A stretch of DNA of 64,000 bases from Paenibacillus marchantiae (lineage in GTDB: Bacteria > Bacillota > Bacilli > Paenibacillales > Paenibacillaceae): assembly GCF_028771845.1 (NCBI RefSeq), contig NZ_CP118270.1, positions 4,960,001 through 5,024,000 of the forward strand, read 5' to 3'. This document shows positions 45,198-54,804 of the stretch, one piece after another; the stretch's first letter is position 1; each line of letters opens with the position of its first letter. The translations under genes were made by a program, and so were the position numbers. Under the pieces are notes generated by a model, which saw only the letters and a list, made by a program, of their open reading frames with translations, was not told where the DNA came from and did not search any database.

Positions 45198-47410
45198 TTA
45201 GCGTTTTTAGGAGCAAAAAATTTGACAGCAAACACTTCATAATAAGGCGAACCATACGTTGCACAGAAATCAAGTCGGACTCGGGTTACACCTTTTGCAT
45301 CCACCTGATGTTTATTCAACGAAAGATAATTCCCACGGATATTCATTTCACTCTCGGTTCCGTCTTCTAAGGTTAAGATCACATCATAATCTTGAATCAA
45401 CGGCTCGATCGGATCGTCGAAATGCTCCAAATTCAGCTGCGAATTGAAAACAAGATGGATTTCATCCAGATTCTTGGGGCTTGCAAAAGCAAATTCCAAC
45501 CACTCCTGTCCTTCCGAACGTTCAGAAATCCAGCTGTTCGGTAGACCATAAGGTCTGGAGAAGCCGTTGACGACATTCTCAGGGCTATACATATTTTGGG
45601 ATGGCGATAGGTCTTTAAAGCAAATGCTCTTATTAAGCTTCTTCAGCCTGGACGGCTCTTCCGGTTTATAAAAGAAGCTCACCACTCCAGTCATTTTCTC
45701 TTCATTCGTGTGTATCGAAAGGCTCTCTGAACCTTCCAATACGATGTAGACCTTGTCATCAGCTGGCTTCTTGCAGCTGAGGTCCAGTGTAATCCAGTCA
45801 TCGTGACCCGCTGAAATCAACAAGTTGTAGCCTTTCAGCTCGCTGGCGGGAATATAGTTTTCCTTCCGCTCCCCGCCAAACAGCTTCACTTGCAACGTTT
45901 CCGATTGCTCGGATCTATTTTTTATTTTGATCTGCACGCTTTCAGCCAAGGATGTCTGAATCGGTAAGACCAAACATAACGCTTTTTCCAAGGAGATCTC
46001 TTCGGTAGGATGCAGATGATCATAGCTTCGCTGAGACGAGGCACGAATCGTTAAGCCGTCAGCAAAATAAGGATCCAACTGCTCTTGAAACCCTACAATC
46101 GTTTGCCCGTCTCGAAGCAGCTGCGTCTGAAGCTCATCCATATGCGCTTTGACGATGTCCGCGGGGTCTGTATCATATTTTACGCATAACGCAGCAGCCG
46201 TTCCTACCGCCTGCCCCATACAACCACAGGTTGCCATCACCCTTGTAGACCCGAAAGCCACATGGGTAGCGCTTATATTGCGGCCAGCGAACATGAGATT
46301 GGGAATATTACGTGAAAATAAGCTGCGGAAAGGGATATTATACAACCCCGGCACAAAATTCCAAGCTGTAGCCGGCCCTTCATCGTAAATGCCTTTATTC
46401 GCATGCAGATCCATATACCAGCCTCCGACGGATACAGCATCTTCGAAGTGAGTCTTTGCTGTAAGATCGTTCTGAGACAGCATGTGCTCCCCGATAAACC
46501 GTCTTGACTCCCGCTTTCCTGGAATCGGGCATACATAATCCAAGATGAGATTGTCTACGTCATCAAACTCACCGATATTTTTGATATAATCCCATATCCC
46601 GTACACCAATTTCCGCAGTTCCAATGCGATGTCTTCATTATTCTTGATAATATCCATATGACCGCCGTATTCCAGCCACCACAATCCGCCAAGCCCGTTG
46701 ATTTTCCTTGGAAAAGACCGATGGTTTAATCCTTTTCTGATACTATCGAAAAACTCCAGCTTCGTGATATCATACGCAAAGCCAGGCCTTTTGTAAGGAA
46801 CGGCATAGTTTACGTCACGGGCTTGAAACAGAATCGTATCGCCCATCGTGTAATGATCCGCCACTTCTGGAGCGAGCTCCTCCTTGTATTCATGCTTCGC
46901 TTCTCTTCCCCATCGGAAGTCAGCACCTGCTTGGTATCCAACTATTCCATCACCGGAGCAATCAATATAGGTTGGGCTTTCAAAACGAAATTTTCTTTCG
47001 GAAGCTAATTGAAGGCCCTCCACCCATTGAATTCTGCCGTTCTCCATGCCCGTTTCATGTACACATGTATTCAGAAACAGAGAAATGTTAGGCTCATCAT
47101 AAACCATGTCGAGCAAGACCGTATCCGAAAGCGAAAGCATAAGCTTCTTGTTATATAACGGATTATAATGAAAGATCTTCAGCTTGAGTTCTTCTACCAA
47201 CCCGCCCTCGCGGGCATAATAGGATGGACTATTTCCGAGATATGCCGACCCGTTGATATGAACTCTGACCTCGCTGCTCGCATTTCCCCCAAGCACCGGC
47301 CGATCATTAATAAGTGAAACCTGCAGACCTTGGCGTGCAGCTGCAATGGCAGCACATATCCCTGCAATACCTCCACCTACGACGGTTACATCTGCTTTCA
47401 TAAGCTCCAT
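45194..47410 (-). CDS. FAD-dependent oxidoreductase of the polysaccharide locus
   Basis: About 738 residues. The dinucleotide-binding fold is at the N-terminus: VTVVGGGIAGICAAIAAARQ (GxGxxG), then INDRPVLGGNASSEVRVHIN, and the closing FAD motif NLMFAGRNISATHVAFGSTR near residue 390. This is the FAD_oxidored group found in carbohydrate loci. The C-terminal 250 residues form a galactose-binding-like beta-sandwich (PYGLPNSWISERSEGQEWLEFAF). The start at 47410 has GGAGG 8 bases upstream. It is translationally coupled to the SGNH gene. Its substrate is unknown; oxidation of a sugar or of a glycoside hydroxyl is the likeliest role. Confidence 0.88.
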   Translation of the reverse strand: MELMKADVTVVGGGIAGICAAIAAARQGLQVSLINDRPVLGGNASSEVRVHINGSAYLGNSPSYYAREGGLVEELKLKIFHYNPLYNKKLMLSLSDTVLLDMVYDEPNISLFLNTCVHETGMENGRIQWVEGLQLASERKFRFESPTYIDCSGDGIVGYQAGADFRWGREAKHEYKEELAPEVADHYTMGDTILFQARDVNYAVPYKRPGFAYDITKLEFFDSIRKGLNHRSFPRKINGLGGLWWLEYGGHMDIIKNNEDIALELRKLVYGIWDYIKNIGEFDDVDNLILDYVCPIPGKRESRRFIGEHMLSQNDLTAKTHFEDAVSVGGWYMDLHANKGIYDEGPATAWNFVPGLYNIPFRSLFSRNIPNLMFAGRNISATHVAFGSTRVMATCGCMGQAVGTAAALCVKYDTDPADIVKAHMDELQTQLLRDGQTIVGFQEQLDPYFADGLTIRASSQRSYDHLHPTEEISLEKALCLVLPIQTSLAESVQIKIKNRSEQSETLQVKLFGGERKENYIPASELKGYNLLISAGHDDWITLDLSCKKPADDKVYIVLEGSESLSIHTNEEKMTGVVSFFYKPEEPSRLKKLNKSICFKDLSPSQNMYSPENVVNGFSRPYGLPNSWISERSEGQEWLEFAFASPKNLDEIHLVFNSQLNLEHFDDPIEPLIQDYDVILTLEDGTESEMNIRGNYLSLNKHQVDAKGVTRVRLDFCATYGSPYYEVFAVKFFAPKNAK

Positions 47411-47509
47411 TTTGATAACCTCCATGATTAGATGCTCCTATCATGGTAATGGTTTTGGCCTCTTTTTTTTTACAGGATTTCACGAAAAAATCATACATTT
47501 TTTGTATCC

Positions 47510-49132
47510 TTATTTGGATTCGTACCGTGTCATTTTTATCCGATATTGCTTAGGTGTATCACCCGTATATTCTTTGAACAGTTTGCAAAAGTAACCTTCA
47601 TTGACGATGCCTACTTCCTCACACAATTCCAATAAAGAATAATCCCGGACGTTTAACAACTCGAGAGCGAGATGGATTTTTTTACGGTTGATGTAGCTGA
47701 TCACGCCTTCGCTCATTGTTTTTTTGAATAAGCTGCTAAAATACGATGGCGCTAGATTCACTTCCTCCGCAATTGCCTCCAATGTTAAGCGTTGTTTCAG
47801 GTTTTTCTCGATAAAATGCATAGCACTCATGATTTCTGCACGATGTAATAGTTGGCCCGCGTGTACGTATTCGAATGTGAAGTCACCAATATAAGCGAGC
47901 TGCTCCTGAAAAGCCATAAATTCCATGGGGAAGTCTGGGACTTCCGTGGCCATCTTGTTCCCTGATTTAAACTTTACGGTAATGTCTCTGTACAAGTCTC
48001 TAATCATTGGTGCCATGATGGACTTGTGGATTTTATGGTCCGAAACAAATTGAGACAGATCGACAAGTGCATTCTCCAGCTCTTCCTTGGAAATCTTCCT
48101 TTTCATCCGTATAAGAAAATCAGCCAGCTTCTGCTGAAAGTCTGCTTTTTTGTCATTATCGTATTGGAACCGATGCATCGGTGTTTTTACTACTTTCTCG
48201 GTATGATAATAGAAATCCTCACTCACATTTTTAGCTTCCGTGTATGCCTGTTTGATCGATTCCCAGCCTCGGTGTGGACCACCAAAAGCGACGGATACCC
48301 TTTGATTCAGATATTGATGCAAATGAGAGACGATCTGCCCTCCCAAGGATAGGCAAGCATATTCCGTTTCCATATCACTGCGGTTATTTTCCCAGGATAG
48401 AAAGCCAATAAAACGATTATCGGACAGATCCGCAGCTACCCCACTGCCACCATTCATTACCGTTTCTTCGATGATATTCGTAATCGCATATTTCAAGATG
48501 TTTTGATCTGCGGCAGCGTATTCGTTGCGGAAACTTTCATACGTATTCATCTCAACGATGAAGCAGCAATAGTTCGCTTGAAAGAAATGAAACTGCATGC
48601 GATTAGCAAAATCCGATGCCCGATGAGAAGGAATTTCGCCTCTAATCAGTTCGTTAAAAAATTGCTTGCGCACTCTATATTTATTTTCAAGCACGGATAC
48701 GTTTAACGATTGAAATTCCGCTTCTTTTTTCTTAAACTCATTTAAAATTCCAGCTGCCTTATCCAAAGCTCGATTCAAATCCGCTTCCCTCAGCGGAACC
48801 TTTACAATGTACTCCAATACGTTGGCTTGAATCGCTCGCTGGGCGTATTCAAAGGATGAATAGGCGGTCAAAAGTATGTATTGCGTATGGGGGAGCTCCG
48901 CCTTGAGCTGCTCAATCATGGAGATTCCGTCCATTCGCGGCATAACGATATCGGATATGACGATGTCCGGCTTAATTTTTATGATCTCCTCGATCCCATT
49001 CAGCCCATTATTCGCTTTGCCCACTAGAACAAATCGCTTATCCCTATGAGAGAGTTCATTAAAAAACAATTCCAATCTTTGAATGATCAGGTCTTCATCA
49101 TCAACAATGAAGCAGGTATAATCTCTCACCAT
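47510..49132 (-). CDS. YesN-type response regulator with AraC output
   Basis: 540 residues. The receiver domain has DDEDL, phospho-acceptor Asp in PDIVISDIVMPRMDGIS and Lys in EYIVKVPL. A middle region of about 300 residues without assignment follows, then an AraC double helix-turn-helix at the end: RLTLEAIAEEVNLAPSYFSSLFKKT and LLELCEEVGIVNEGYFCKLF, with the closing TGDTPKQYR. Such proteins activate polysaccharide-uptake genes. The ATG shares its A with the TAA of the kinase gene (TAATG), so the two are translationally coupled. It is the obvious candidate to bind the 40-bp motif near 43849 and 54500. Confidence 0.92.
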   Translation of the reverse strand: MVRDYTCFIVDDEDLIIQRLELFFNELSHRDKRFVLVGKANNGLNGIEEIIKIKPDIVISDIVMPRMDGISMIEQLKAELPHTQYILLTAYSSFEYAQRAIQANVLEYIVKVPLREADLNRALDKAAGILNEFKKKEAEFQSLNVSVLENKYRVRKQFFNELIRGEIPSHRASDFANRMQFHFFQANYCCFIVEMNTYESFRNEYAAADQNILKYAITNIIEETVMNGGSGVAADLSDNRFIGFLSWENNRSDMETEYACLSLGGQIVSHLHQYLNQRVSVAFGGPHRGWESIKQAYTEAKNVSEDFYYHTEKVVKTPMHRFQYDNDKKADFQQKLADFLIRMKRKISKEELENALVDLSQFVSDHKIHKSIMAPMIRDLYRDITVKFKSGNKMATEVPDFPMEFMAFQEQLAYIGDFTFEYVHAGQLLHRAEIMSAMHFIEKNLKQRLTLEAIAEEVNLAPSYFSSLFKKTMSEGVISYINRKKIHLALELLNVRDYSLLELCEEVGIVNEGYFCKLFKEYTGDTPKQYRIKMTRYESK

Positions 49133-50871
49133 TATGCATCTCCTTTTTGCAATTCTGCCGGGAATACAGCGCGTATACGGGTTATTTCCTTAGGTATGCT
49201 AATGATTTGCAGTCCAAATTGATCGCCATAGTGAAGTCTTATTCGGCTATGAATATTATTTAGCCCGATTCTTTTCCTTTTTAGTTCCATTTCACTCGGT
49301 TCTGAGGTTAAAATATGCTTTATTTTATCAGCTGGAATTCCCTCGCCTTGATCAACAACTTCTATGATGACGATACTGTCCTCCCTGTACGCATGAATCG
49401 TAATAGGCCCCTCAATTCCCCCTCCGTTATAACCATGGAAGATGCTATTCTCCACAAGAGGCTGCAGCAGCATTCGAAAAACAGGAAAATCCATTAACCC
49501 TGCTTCGATATTTTCAATCAAGTGGAAGTTTCGGTTATACCGAATGTTCTGGATCTCAATATAGTCCGCTACATTACGTAGTTCCTGACTTAAGGAAACC
49601 TTCTCTGAAGCATCGTCTATCCCGTATTCCAATAATGAAATAAGCGATCCGATGACTACATCTACTTTCTCTATTTGTCCGAGACGTATAACGTTGCTGA
49701 TCGAACCAAGTGTGTTATACAGAAAATGAGGGTTAATTTGAGACTGTAGCACCTGGATTTCCAACTTCCGCTCAAGTTCATTATGAAGTTCCGCTCGCCG
49801 AATCAGTTCCACAATTTGCTGCAGCATACGATCGAATGCTCGTGAAAGATCTCCAAACTCATCGTTTCGATTAACCGTAATTGTCGTTGTGAGTAAGCCT
49901 TGCTCCACTTGCTTCATTTTTGTTTTGAGTGTATACAGTGGTTTCCTTATATATTTGGCAACCAAAAAAGAAATGATCAAACTTAAGAGAAGACCTGCAG
50001 CTAGAAGCTCAATATAATAGGTTTCCAATCTGGACAAAGCTGCTTTCAAGCGTGATTCATCATTAATTGAGATGATGGTCCAGTTGAATTTCTCCGTCGG
50101 TTTTTTTAGAAGGGAGACCGGAATGCCATCCATGGTATGCAGTTGGAGACTTGTTTCTGTCGTATCCAGAATTTGTTCCGCTGACGTTTCCCCGATCGAA
50201 AACGTATGATCTTGAATATTCAGTAGTCCTTTATTTTCAGAAAATCCGGCAATGATTTTACCTGACGCTGTGATCAGAGCCAGATTCATTTGTTCTTGTT
50301 TATTAATCTTGAACAAGGTTTCTTCAATGGCATTTAGATCCAAGTCAACCGCAATGGCCATTGGAAACGGAGCACCGTTCAGATATCGAACCATCGTAAC
50401 GGTCCAGCCGGAATACTTCGATTTGTAAGGTTCACTAACAAAGGTAGTCCTTCTGTTCTTGTCAGCCGCATCAAACAAAGGTTCTCTTTCAGATAAAGGT
50501 TCATCGAATATTCGGGTAGCTGTACTTCCGCCTAGAATGGATAAATCGCTTTTGATCAAATATATATTACTGACGTAACTACTATTGAGTTCATACAGTT
50601 CTCTTAATTGCTTTTTAATCACTTCCGCATTGTCAATATTGGCTTTCACTGATGTTTCGACTGAGAAGAGAATCGTCTGGAAGGAAGAAAAATTAACAGT
50701 GAAGTACTGGTCTACCTTGTCAAGGATTTGGTTGGTGTAAAAAATGTCATTGGTTCTTATTTCCTTTTGGACATAGCGATAAGACAATTGGCTTATCAAG
50801 ATGATGCAACCTAATACAAACGCAAACACGAGAAAAAATAATTTTAAAGGCAAGCTGATTCTTCTTCGCAT
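49132..50871 (-). CDS. YesM-type sensor histidine kinase
   Basis: 579 residues. An N-terminal membrane helix, an extracellular sensor region of about 240 residues (dCache-like, with GWTVTMVRYLNGAPFPMAIAV), a second membrane helix and a HAMP region are followed by the LytS/YesM-type kinase core LQSQINPHFLYNTLGSISNV (phospho-His in NPHFLYN) and an ATPase domain with VENSIFHGYNGGG and DQGEGIP. The sensor probably reads extracellular oligosaccharide, perhaps through the binding protein encoded upstream. A stem-loop at 50923 separates it from that gene. Confidence 0.92.
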   Translation of the reverse strand: MRRRISLPLKLFFLVFAFVLGCIILISQLSYRYVQKEIRTNDIFYTNQILDKVDQYFTVNFSSFQTILFSVETSVKANIDNAEVIKKQLRELYELNSSYVSNIYLIKSDLSILGGSTATRIFDEPLSEREPLFDAADKNRRTTFVSEPYKSKYSGWTVTMVRYLNGAPFPMAIAVDLDLNAIEETLFKINKQEQMNLALITASGKIIAGFSENKGLLNIQDHTFSIGETSAEQILDTTETSLQLHTMDGIPVSLLKKPTEKFNWTIISINDESRLKAALSRLETYYIELLAAGLLLSLIISFLVAKYIRKPLYTLKTKMKQVEQGLLTTTITVNRNDEFGDLSRAFDRMLQQIVELIRRAELHNELERKLEIQVLQSQINPHFLYNTLGSISNVIRLGQIEKVDVVIGSLISLLEYGIDDASEKVSLSQELRNVADYIEIQNIRYNRNFHLIENIEAGLMDFPVFRMLLQPLVENSIFHGYNGGGIEGPITIHAYREDSIVIIEVVDQGEGIPADKIKHILTSEPSEMELKRKRIGLNNIHSRIRLHYGDQFGLQIISIPKEITRIRAVFPAELQKGDA

Positions 50872-50922
50872 CCATCATCTTCCTTTTAATTCTATAGTAA
50901 ACTAAGAATAGCATATGCTAAT

Positions 50923-50954
50923 AAAGAGAGGGGCTACGAATAGCCACTCTCTTT
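50923..50954 (-). other. Hairpin between solute-binding and kinase genes
   Basis: AAAGAGAG-GGCTA pairs with TAGCC-CTCTCTTT around CGAA, with no T-run behind it on the minus strand. It is likely a partial terminator or mRNA-protecting structure. Confidence 0.5.
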
Positions 50955-50965
50955 GTTTATTTATT

Positions 50966-52552
50966 TTACTTGATAAGGCCGGCCTCTTTAAATTGTTTGA
51001 TTGCTGTTTCCTTATATTTCTGCATGTCAAACTTAGTATCCAACGTTTGGAGGAAATTGTCCCAGTTCGAAAGAGGTTCTTTGCCCGTCATAAATTTAAC
51101 TAAGCTTTCATTAATGAAACGAGTTCGGTCAGCATCCAAAGTATCGTTGGGGTCTGGAGTCAATAAATTTCCGGGCAACGTTGGCCCCACATATTGCTGA
51201 TTGTCCTTGAAAGCCTCCGCCGTCTTAGGATTCTGGAAGCTGAAGTACTCCGCATCATCACCACGGCGCGGCATTCTATAATGATCGACCCACAGGTACT
51301 TCTCTTTCATTTCCTTCGATAACTCGGAGGTTTTATTTTTGATCTTGCCGTCCACCACATCCCAATGAATACCTTTAATTCCGTATGCAAAGTTAGGATA
51401 AGCTTCTTCGTCTGTAAAGAGATAATTCAGCATGGACAAGATCCGAATGATTTTGTCCTTATCCGCTTTCGCGGAAATGGCCCATGAATTACCTTGGAAT
51501 GATTTTCTTTCTACAATTTGATCCCCGTAAGGACCTTTCATCGGAGGAATGACGATCCATTCCGGCACCTCGCCACTAATCTCTTTCATTTTCTGCTGAT
51601 AATCCGGCTCCAGCCTACGGGCATCTCTGATCATGAAGCCAACTTTACCCTTAAACATCTTTTGGTCCAACAGATCAGGTGAATTCATCGTCACCCAGTC
51701 TGGGTCTACCACGTTGGCGGCCATCATTTTGTTAATGTAAGCAAGCGCCTCTTTCATTTTGGGATCGATAAACAGAAATACCGGTTCATTATCTTTTATC
51801 TCAACGGCCGAAGGAGGATTGACACCAAACATCCACATCAAGCTATCGAAGCCATAGGTTTGCAGATTACCTTCTTTATTCATACCGCCGATAAATCCGT
51901 ACGTATCGTTTTTACCATTCCCGTCCGGATCTTTCTCTGTAAAGGCTTTCATAACTTCGAACAACTCATCCGGTGTCGTTGGTACCTCCATATTCAGCTT
52001 TTTCAGCCAATCATTGCGGATGAAGAAGCTTCGACTGATACCGTTAACATTATCATAGCCTGGAACTCCAATCGTTTTTCCTTGATAGGACATTGCATCC
52101 CATGAGTCGTTGCCAAACCGTTTCTTTAATTCAGGGAATTGATCCAGATACGGTGTCAAATCCGCAAGAACGCCTTGGTCGTAATATTGCGCGAGATCAG
52201 CCCGACTCTTCAAGAAGATCAAATCTGGAATATCTCCGCCTGCAATGAGTGTATTCAGTTTGGTTGTTGCTTGCCCAGCTTGAGGAATCATCATATCCAA
52301 GTCGATGTTCATCTCTTTTTCCAACATTTTACGTTGAACATCTTCATCACGTGGAGGTACCGGAGCAGCAGCGTTGAAAGTGCCTTGGTTAAACATTGAG
52401 ATTTTCATTTTGGTTGCAAACTGGCCAGACTGCCCTTGCGAATTACCCGAAGCTGTCGATGTAACTTCTTCATTTCCCCCACATCCTGACAGTAGCGTTC
52501 CCAATCCTAAGATTGCCGACAGAATAGCAAATGAAATCTTCTTACGCTGCAT
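50966..52552 (-). CDS. Oligosaccharide-binding lipoprotein (ABC importer)
   Basis: 528 residues. The lipobox is GTLLSGC at about residue 24. The mature protein is a large family-1 solute-binding protein with AGQATTKLNTLIAGGDIPDLIF, DLTPYLDQFPELKKRFG and PTTPDELFEVMKAFTEKDPDG. EKDPDGNGKNDTYGFIGG gives a calcium-binding-like D-x-D-x-N loop common in this subgroup (LplA/YtcQ). AAAGGAGAGG precedes the ATG. It follows the two permease genes rather than preceding them. Confidence 0.92.
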   Translation of the reverse strand: MQRKKISFAILSAILGLGTLLSGCGGNEEVTSTASGNSQGQSGQFATKMKISMFNQGTFNAAAPVPPRDEDVQRKMLEKEMNIDLDMMIPQAGQATTKLNTLIAGGDIPDLIFLKSRADLAQYYDQGVLADLTPYLDQFPELKKRFGNDSWDAMSYQGKTIGVPGYDNVNGISRSFFIRNDWLKKLNMEVPTTPDELFEVMKAFTEKDPDGNGKNDTYGFIGGMNKEGNLQTYGFDSLMWMFGVNPPSAVEIKDNEPVFLFIDPKMKEALAYINKMMAANVVDPDWVTMNSPDLLDQKMFKGKVGFMIRDARRLEPDYQQKMKEISGEVPEWIVIPPMKGPYGDQIVERKSFQGNSWAISAKADKDKIIRILSMLNYLFTDEEAYPNFAYGIKGIHWDVVDGKIKNKTSELSKEMKEKYLWVDHYRMPRRGDDAEYFSFQNPKTAEAFKDNQQYVGPTLPGNLLTPDPNDTLDADRTRFINESLVKFMTGKEPLSNWDNFLQTLDTKFDMQKYKETAIKQFKEAGLIK

Positions 52553-52616
52553 ATTGACCTCTCCTTTGCTTGTATATTATCACGGTTTCCCCGTAATAAG
52601 TTAGGTTGGAACACTT

Positions 52617-53486
52617 TTAACCTTTAACGGATCCCAAGAGCACACCTTTGGTAAAATGCTTTTGTAAAAATGGGTAAACGATTAAAATCGGAATCGTAGT
52701 CACAACAACTGTAGCCATCTGCACAGCGAACGTACTTACAGCTCCGGAATTGGCGAGCGACTCAGCGCTTTGTGTTGCGACGTTAAGCAGGATGTTGCGC
52801 AAGACTACTTGAAGCGGCATGAGGTTGGAATCATTGATATAAACAATAGCATCAAAATAACTGTTCCAATGCCCCACTGCGTAAAATAAAGAAATGGTGG
52901 AAATGACGGGCAAAGACAGTGGTAAAATGATCCGCCATAACGATTGAAGTTCACTTGCACCATCAACCCTCGCTGATTCCTCAATTTCACCAGGCAATTG
53001 CTCGAAAAAGCCTTTAATGATCACCAGATTAAATGCACTAATGAGATTTGGAATAATCAATACCCACGGACTGTTTAGCAACCCCAGAGAGCGAATTAGT
53101 AGATAAGTCGGAATTAACCCCCCACTGAACATCATGGTAAACACAATGAATAGTAAAAACGGACTGCGTCCCGGCAAATATTTTTTGGATAACGGATAAG
53201 CTGCTAAGACCGTAAATAACACATTAAGCACCGTGCCTACAATCGTTCGAAACAACGTAATTTTATACGCCTGCCAGATCCCATGAGAAATGAACACTTC
53301 TTTATAGGCTAGAAAGGTAAAAGATTCTGGTATAATCACAATCCCTCTTCTTAACACTTCCGATTCTGGCGTCACGGAGACAGCAATCACATACAGAAAG
53401 GGTAGTAAGCAAAGTAGTGATAAGAAAATAAGAATCACATAAACGACGGATTGCCAGACTTTTTCCCCGATTGTCAAATTGATCAT
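52617..53486 (-). CDS. ABC importer permease (LplC/YtcP-like)
   Basis: About 290 residues, six helices, EAA loop EIEESARVDGASELQSLWRIILPLS and the C-terminal LQKHFTKGVLLGSVKG. I start it at the ATG at 53486 with GAGGTGG upstream, which leaves 14 bases after the partner permease gene; an earlier in-frame ATG at 53516 would overlap that gene. Confidence 0.92.
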   Translation of the reverse strand: MINLTIGEKVWQSVVYVILIFLSLLCLLPFLYVIAVSVTPESEVLRRGIVIIPESFTFLAYKEVFISHGIWQAYKITLFRTIVGTVLNVLFTVLAAYPLSKKYLPGRSPFLLFIVFTMMFSGGLIPTYLLIRSLGLLNSPWVLIIPNLISAFNLVIIKGFFEQLPGEIEESARVDGASELQSLWRIILPLSLPVISTISLFYAVGHWNSYFDAIVYINDSNLMPLQVVLRNILLNVATQSAESLANSGAVSTFAVQMATVVVTTIPILIVYPFLQKHFTKGVLLGSVKG

Positions 53487-53499
53487 TTTAAAAACCACC

Positions 53500-54447
53500 T
53501 CACCAAATTTGCCCATCGAATTTTTTGGCGAGCTTATTGGCTGCCAAAACTAAACCAAATCCAATGACAGCTTTAAACAATCCTACAGCAGTAGCCAAGC
53601 CAATCTTAAGACGCTCCAACCCTTCACGGTATACCCATGTGTCGATAATGTCGATCTTCTCCTGGTTAAAGGTGTTGGCAAACATGAATATTTGGTCAAA
53701 GCCAGCATCCAGAATATGGCTTAATTTAAGAATCAGCATCAGAATAATGACTCCTCGAATGCCGGGTAAAGTGATATGCCAGAGCTGTCTCCATTTGGAA
53801 GCGCCATCCATTCGAGCCGCTTCATATAAGCTTGGATCAATACCTGCTAATGCGGCGAGGTACAAAATCGCTCCCCATCCAATGTCCTTCCAAATTTCAG
53901 ATGCGATGACCAGCAGTCTCCCCCAAGCAGGCTCCGTTAGAAATGAAATGGGCTGAAAACCACTTTCCTTCAAAATCATATTAAAAAGGCCATCACCTGG
54001 GGCTAATAAGGCTACCATCAATCCATATACAATGACCCAAGACAGAAAGTGGGGTAAATAAGTAATGGTCTGTACGATTTTCTTAAACCATTGGGTATGA
54101 ACTTCATTGAGCAGTAAAGCAAGTAAGATGGGAGCGGAAAAACCGAACAATAGCTTATAGAGCGAAATAACAATCGTATTTTTCATGATGTCCCAGAAAT
54201 AAACGCCGTTCATAAAATCCGTAAAATTTTTGAATCCCACCCACGGGCTATCCCAAACGCCCAAAGCCAGGTTGTAGTTTTTAAAAGCAATCAATATTCC
54301 CGCCATAGGAATGTATTTGAATACGGCAAAATAAATTAAGGCCGGTAATAAGAGAGCATACATCACTTTATATTTTTGGATCGTCCTTATCCATGACTTC
54401 CGCTTTTTGGAGAGGGGAATGGCGTCCGCTGCCAATTTCACTTGCAT
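53500..54447 (-). CDS. ABC importer permease (LplB/YteP-like), first gene of the locus
   Basis: About 315 residues with six helices and EAA loop YEAARMDGASKWRQLWHITLPGI. KYKVMYALLLPALIYFAVFKYIPMAG is the usual first helix. The ATG at 54447 has GAGGTGATGAT before it; the frame is open to 54486. It is the promoter-proximal gene of a long minus-strand locus and carries the shared 40-bp motif 53-92 bases upstream. Confidence 0.92.
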   Translation of the reverse strand: MQVKLAADAIPLSKKRKSWIRTIQKYKVMYALLLPALIYFAVFKYIPMAGILIAFKNYNLALGVWDSPWVGFKNFTDFMNGVYFWDIMKNTIVISLYKLLFGFSAPILLALLLNEVHTQWFKKIVQTITYLPHFLSWVIVYGLMVALLAPGDGLFNMILKESGFQPISFLTEPAWGRLLVIASEIWKDIGWGAILYLAALAGIDPSLYEAARMDGASKWRQLWHITLPGIRGVIILMLILKLSHILDAGFDQIFMFANTFNQEKIDIIDTWVYREGLERLKIGLATAVGLFKAVIGFGLVLAANKLAKKFDGQIW

Positions 54448-54499
54448 ATCATCACCTCGTCTTTGTTTGTATTTGTATATTAGCACCCCCCTATCGGAT

Positions 54500-54539
54500 A
54501 AATTTCTGAAATTTCAAGAATTTCTTATAAGATATTAAG
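54500..54539. promoter_or_regulatory. Shared upstream motif, copy before the importer operon
   Basis: Matches the block at 43849 at 34 of 40 positions. Read on the minus strand it carries AGAAATT at two positions 18 bases apart with GAAATTTC between, the sort of spaced repeat bound by AraC-type output domains. Confidence 0.6.
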
Positions 54540-54605
54540 GATGTGTGTCTTGGATCGTTCCAACAGCTCATACCGGAAAGTGGGACAAGAACTTGTATGG
54601 CTAAA

Positions 54606-54666
54606 TAAAAAAAGCCGCTAAAATAGCGACTTTCAAATGGGACTATGTTCTTGTCTCTCGACAAGT
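54606..54666. repeat. Dispersed intergenic repeat, copy R2
   Basis: Complete copy: GCCGCTA/TAGCG hairpin followed by CTTGTC-TCTC-GACAAG. It is enclosed by an additional inverted pair GACAAGAAC (54587) and GTTCTTGTC (54648). On the minus strand the first hairpin is followed by T. It lies between two divergent promoters, where no gene needs termination. Confidence 0.6.
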
Positions 54667-54717
54667 GTTTAGAACGGCGAATCTTAACTAACAATAACAT
54701 TTGTCTTTTTTCAATTG

Positions 54718-54780
54718 TTGACTTACAAAAAACATGCTGTTAATATTAGTTTCACAATCTAACCGTTAGACAATGAAACT
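54718..54780 (+). promoter_or_regulatory. Promoter and nested operator of the MarR-esterase operon
   Basis: TTGACT (54718) and TAATAT (54741) are separated by 17 bases, a near-ideal sigma-A promoter. Immediately downstream lies a nested dyad: outer AGTTTCA/TGAAACT (54748-54780) and inner TCTAAC-C-GTTAGA (54758-54770). A repressor bound there would cover the transcription start. Confidence 0.8.
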
Positions 54781-54804
54781 AATCTCGTAAAGGAGCAATT
54801 AACT

